This document shows positions 61,307-64,000 of a stretch of 64,000 bases of DNA, in pieces; positions within the stretch are counted from its first letter, which is position 1; each line of letters begins with the position of its first letter. The notes beneath the pieces are model-generated. The model worked only from the letters and a program-made list of their open reading frames with translations. It was not told the origin of the DNA and did no database searches. Source of the stretch: Acidobacteriota bacterium (GTDB lineage: Bacteria > Acidobacteriota > Blastocatellia > Pyrinomonadales > Pyrinomonadaceae); assembly GCA_016716435.1 (NCBI GenBank), contig JADJWI010000008.1, positions 1,059,501 to 1,123,500 of the forward strand, in the 5' to 3' direction. Made by a program: the position numbers and the translations under genes.

Positions 61307-63901
61307 TTATAACTCCTGATCCTCAGACGCTTCGTTGTTTGCCGGCCGAGCAAAGAGCGACATCTGAGCGGAGGCCGAACGCCCGGCAGCACGCTTGAGT
61401 CCCGAAATTTGTTCGTCGGAAAAGACAGCAAGCTCGTATTTCTCAAGCTTTTGCAACACCTCGTTCGCCCTGTCGATGACCTCCCGAGGAAGGCCTGCAA
61501 GCCGGGCGACGGCGATACCATATGACTTCGATGCCTGCCCGGGAAGGAGCTTATGAAGAAAGACGACCTCGCCATCGCGCTCGACGGCGGAGATCTGGTA
61601 GTTCTTCGCCCCGGGAAGATGCTCGGCAAGCTCGGCGAGCTCGTGATAGTGCGTGGCAAAAAGCGTCTTTGCCGAGTGCTCGGGAGAATTATGGAGAAAC
61701 TCCGCTACCGACCAAGCGATAGCAAGCCCGTCAAATGTTGATGTTCCGCGACCGATCTCGTCCAAAACAACCAAGCTCCGAGGCGTCGCGTTGTTCAGTA
61801 TTGCCGCCGTTTCGGTCATCTCGACCATGAAGGTGGACCGGCCTGACGCCAGATCATCAGATGCTCCAACACGCGTCCAGACCCGATCAACTATCGGCAA
61901 CCGAGCCGATGTCGCTGGGACAAACGAGCCGATCTGGGCGAGCACCTGGATCAACGCCACCTGTCGAAGAAGCGTTGATTTTCCACCCATATTTGCCCCG
62001 GTGATCACGAGTAACCGATCGGTCGAATTGTTCAGGTAAACATCGTTCGGCACAAACGAACCATCGAGAAAAGCCTCGACCACAGGATGCCGGCCATTCT
62101 TGATCTCGATCTCGTCGCCGTCATGCAGAACGGGTCGGACGTAATTTCTCTTCGCTGCTGTTTCGGCAAGAGCGGCGAGGGCATCCAGAGTGGCTATCGC
62201 ACGAGCAGTGGACTGCAGCTTTCTGATCTCATTGCGGACCGCGGTTAGAACTTCGCTGAACAGCTCGGTCTCAAGCCGGATCATTCGTTCCTCGGCCCCT
62301 AGGACCGACGATTCCCATTCCTTAAGCTGCGGCGTTGAGAATCGTTCGGCATTGGCAAGGGTTTGCTTCCTTTCGTAGTCGTCAGGAACCTTCGAGAGAT
62401 TGGCCTTGGAAATCTCAATGTAATAACCAAACACGTTATTGAACCGCACTTTGAGTGTCGGGATACCGCTTCGTTCGCGTTCGCTGGTTTCAAACGCGGC
62501 AATCGCCTGCTTTACGGAACCCGCAACGCCGCGGATCTCGTCGAGCTCCACGTTGAACCCCGCACGAATGGTACCTCCGTCCGAAAGATTTGCCGGCGGC
62601 TCATCAGCGATCGCTTGGGCAATAAGCTCGCGAATCTCGGGTAGCTCGTGGATGTTCTCGGAGAGAACCTGTAGAAGCAGCGAACGGGCATCGCGGATCG
62701 AGGCGTTCAATTCGGGAGTTTGCCCGAGCGAGCGGCCGATCGCGAGAAGATCACGGGCATTGAACGAAGGCATCCCCAGCTTTCCGACCAGCCGTTCGAT
62801 ATCAAAAACACTTTTAAGAAGAAAGCGGACCTTGTCCCTGAGGATCGAATCGCCGAGTTCCTCGACCGCGTTGAGCCTGGTTTCGATCTCACTTCGTTTA
62901 ACAGAAGGACGCATGATCCAGCCGCGAAGGAGCCGGGACCCCATGCCTGTCACCGTGCTGTCGATCACACCGAGCAAGCTTGACTTTGCGGAGCCGCCGC
63001 GGCCAGCGATCAATTCGAGATTGGCGATCGTGACCACGTCCAGATTCAGGAAATCGTTCTCTTCCTGCATCGTCAGCCCTAGAATGTGCTCGGCGGAATC
63101 GCGACGTGTTTCGATGGCATAGGCTAGGCATGCTCCGGCTGCAGCGGTCGCCCCCGCACGGCCCTCGATGCCAAAACCTGCCAAAGTCTTAACCCCGAAC
63201 TTTCGAAGAAGAAGCGCCTGTGCGGCCGCTGTTTCAAATGAATCCTCATTGACAGGCGTCACACCTATCTCCGTACCTCGGACATCGTCTTGCTCAGTTT
63301 CGGGATAGAGCAAACTCTCGCGGCGAGCAAATCCGAGATCTTCTGCCCATCGTTTTGCATTATTGCTTGGCATTATCAGCTCTTTCGGCGCGTACCGCTC
63401 GATGCGTTCCCGAGCTCGTGACCAACGATCGGGCCCGTCAAATTCCGAGACGAAGAACTCGCCGGTCGAGACATCCAAAAAGGCAACGCCGACGGCATCG
63501 TCCACCTCGACCGCTGCGGAAAGAAAAATCGGTTCGCGATCGCTCTGGAGTTGTTCATCAACCGAAGTTCCGGGAGTAACGATCCGAACAACTTCACGGC
63601 GAACGAGCTTCGTGCCTTTCGAAGCTTGTTCGGTCTGGTCACAGATCGCAACGCGGTAGCCCTTTGAGACGAGTTTGGAAATATAGCCAGATGCGGCGTG
63701 GTAGGGAATACCGCACATCGGAACAGGGTTGGGCGACTCTTTTTGACGTGCGGTCAGCGTGATCTGGAGTTCCCGCGAGCCGATCAACGCATCCTCATTG
63801 AACATCTCGTAAAAATCACCGAGGCGGAAAAAGAGAATGGTTCCCGGATACTGCTTCTTGATCTCGAGGTATTGCCGAAGCATTGGGGTGGCATTGTCCA
63901 T
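61307..63901 (-). CDS. mutS: DNA mismatch repair protein MutS
   Basis: Mismatch-recognising ATPase. The 864-residue protein has the mismatch-binding F-x-E (FRLGDFYEMF, with the ring-stacking Phe), a connector, the lever domain, Walker A ITGANMGGKSTLLRQVALI, Walker B SLVVLDEIGRGTSTFDGLAIAWSVAEFLH and the H-loop LFATHYHELAEL. It belongs to the MutS1 group. It precedes nagZ by two bases and may share its promoter. No MutL is in the window. Confidence 0.97.
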   Translation of the reverse strand: MDNATPMLRQYLEIKKQYPGTILFFRLGDFYEMFNEDALIGSRELQITLTARQKESPNPVPMCGIPYHAASGYISKLVSKGYRVAICDQTEQASKGTKLVRREVVRIVTPGTSVDEQLQSDREPIFLSAAVEVDDAVGVAFLDVSTGEFFVSEFDGPDRWSRARERIERYAPKELIMPSNNAKRWAEDLGFARRESLLYPETEQDDVRGTEIGVTPVNEDSFETAAAQALLLRKFGVKTLAGFGIEGRAGATAAAGACLAYAIETRRDSAEHILGLTMQEENDFLNLDVVTIANLELIAGRGGSAKSSLLGVIDSTVTGMGSRLLRGWIMRPSVKRSEIETRLNAVEELGDSILRDKVRFLLKSVFDIERLVGKLGMPSFNARDLLAIGRSLGQTPELNASIRDARSLLLQVLSENIHELPEIRELIAQAIADEPPANLSDGGTIRAGFNVELDEIRGVAGSVKQAIAAFETSERERSGIPTLKVRFNNVFGYYIEISKANLSKVPDDYERKQTLANAERFSTPQLKEWESSVLGAEERMIRLETELFSEVLTAVRNEIRKLQSTARAIATLDALAALAETAAKRNYVRPVLHDGDEIEIKNGRHPVVEAFLDGSFVPNDVYLNNSTDRLLVITGANMGGKSTLLRQVALIQVLAQIGSFVPATSARLPIVDRVWTRVGASDDLASGRSTFMVEMTETAAILNNATPRSLVVLDEIGRGTSTFDGLAIAWSVAEFLHNSPEHSAKTLFATHYHELAELAEHLPGAKNYQISAVERDGEVVFLHKLLPGQASKSYGIAVARLAGLPREVIDRANEVLQKLEKYELAVFSDEQISGLKRAAGRSASAQMSLFARPANNEASEDQEL

Positions 63902-64000
63902 GACTTATCCGTACTCCGGAGAGTTTAGCCAAAACGAATTCGGTTTCAAAATGACGGTTTCCAAAGTCCTTGTCTTTTGTTAGACTTAGGGATTGATTCT

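Overview
The window looks like chromosomal DNA of a free-living Gram-negative bacterium, most likely Acidobacteriota of the Blastocatellia/Pyrinomonadaceae kind. That placement is an inference from gene content: a P-domain/FG-GAP surface protein, MCE proteins with long repeat tails, a Blastocatellia-style Rhs protein, an ArgF'-type carbamoyltransferase, an archaeal/eukaryotic-type ProS, and no LPS or ribosomal marker to test it. Most of the window is dense, moderately GC-rich housekeeping DNA. I see no transposase, phage gene or CRISPR array.

Layout. 0-5.7 kb: TolC-family protein, then gap-pgk-tpiA-secG and tRNA-Leu(GAG). 5.7-10.4 kb: arginine operon argR-argC-argD-argF'-argB on the minus strand, with a 26-bp perfect palindrome just upstream of argR. 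10.4-13.3 kb: MCE/Mla-type lipid ABC transporter (E-F-D). 13.4-15.3 kb: ECF sigma factor, zinc-finger anti-sigma factor and a Spy/CpxP-like exported protein. 15.4-21.8 kb: proS, proline dehydrogenase, a lipase-like protein with a small partner, a frameshifted acyl-CoA transferase and a thiolase. 21.8-26.6 kb: accessory island with a 0.9-kb non-coding repeat-rich stretch, an orphan Rhs tip with an AT-richer C-terminal domain, an exported STN-like protein, a second Rhs remnant, two small possible immunity proteins (one DUF4279) and a HigBA toxin-antitoxin pair. 26.7-33.8 kb: 3-hydroxyacyl-CoA dehydrogenase, a lipoprotein, a UbiD remnant, a beta-propeller protein, intact UbiD and two tandem metallophosphoesterases. 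33.9-43 kb: exported phosphodiesterase, lipoproteins, hydrolase, asnS, ABC exporter. 42.6-46.3 kb: AmgK/MurU-like pair (cell-wall sugar recycling) and the FG-GAP protein. 46.6-55.5 kb: UMF1 transporter, LOG-family protein, AIM24-like protein, PtsI-like enzyme I, RNase P RNA with a clear promoter, an RHH regulator, TPR protein, prepilin peptidase and an FAD oxidoreductase. 55.5-64 kb: LVIVD-repeat protein plus DUF305 protein, tRNA-Cys, tRNA-Gly, a peptide-binding lipoprotein, frameshifted nagZ and mutS.

How genes fit together: the glycolytic trio, the arginine operon and the MCE transporter are each self-contained units. nagZ (61 kb) and amgK/murU (43-44 kb) would act in the same muropeptide recycling route. 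The CoA transferase, thiolase and 3-hydroxyacyl-CoA dehydrogenase suggest C4/acyl-CoA metabolism. Two genes (CoA transferase, nagZ) are each broken by one apparent base loss in a short homopolymer, which may be sequencing error. The most interesting stretch is the Rhs island at 22.6-26.6 kb; the most testable single-residue observation is the unusual specificity residue in ArgF'.
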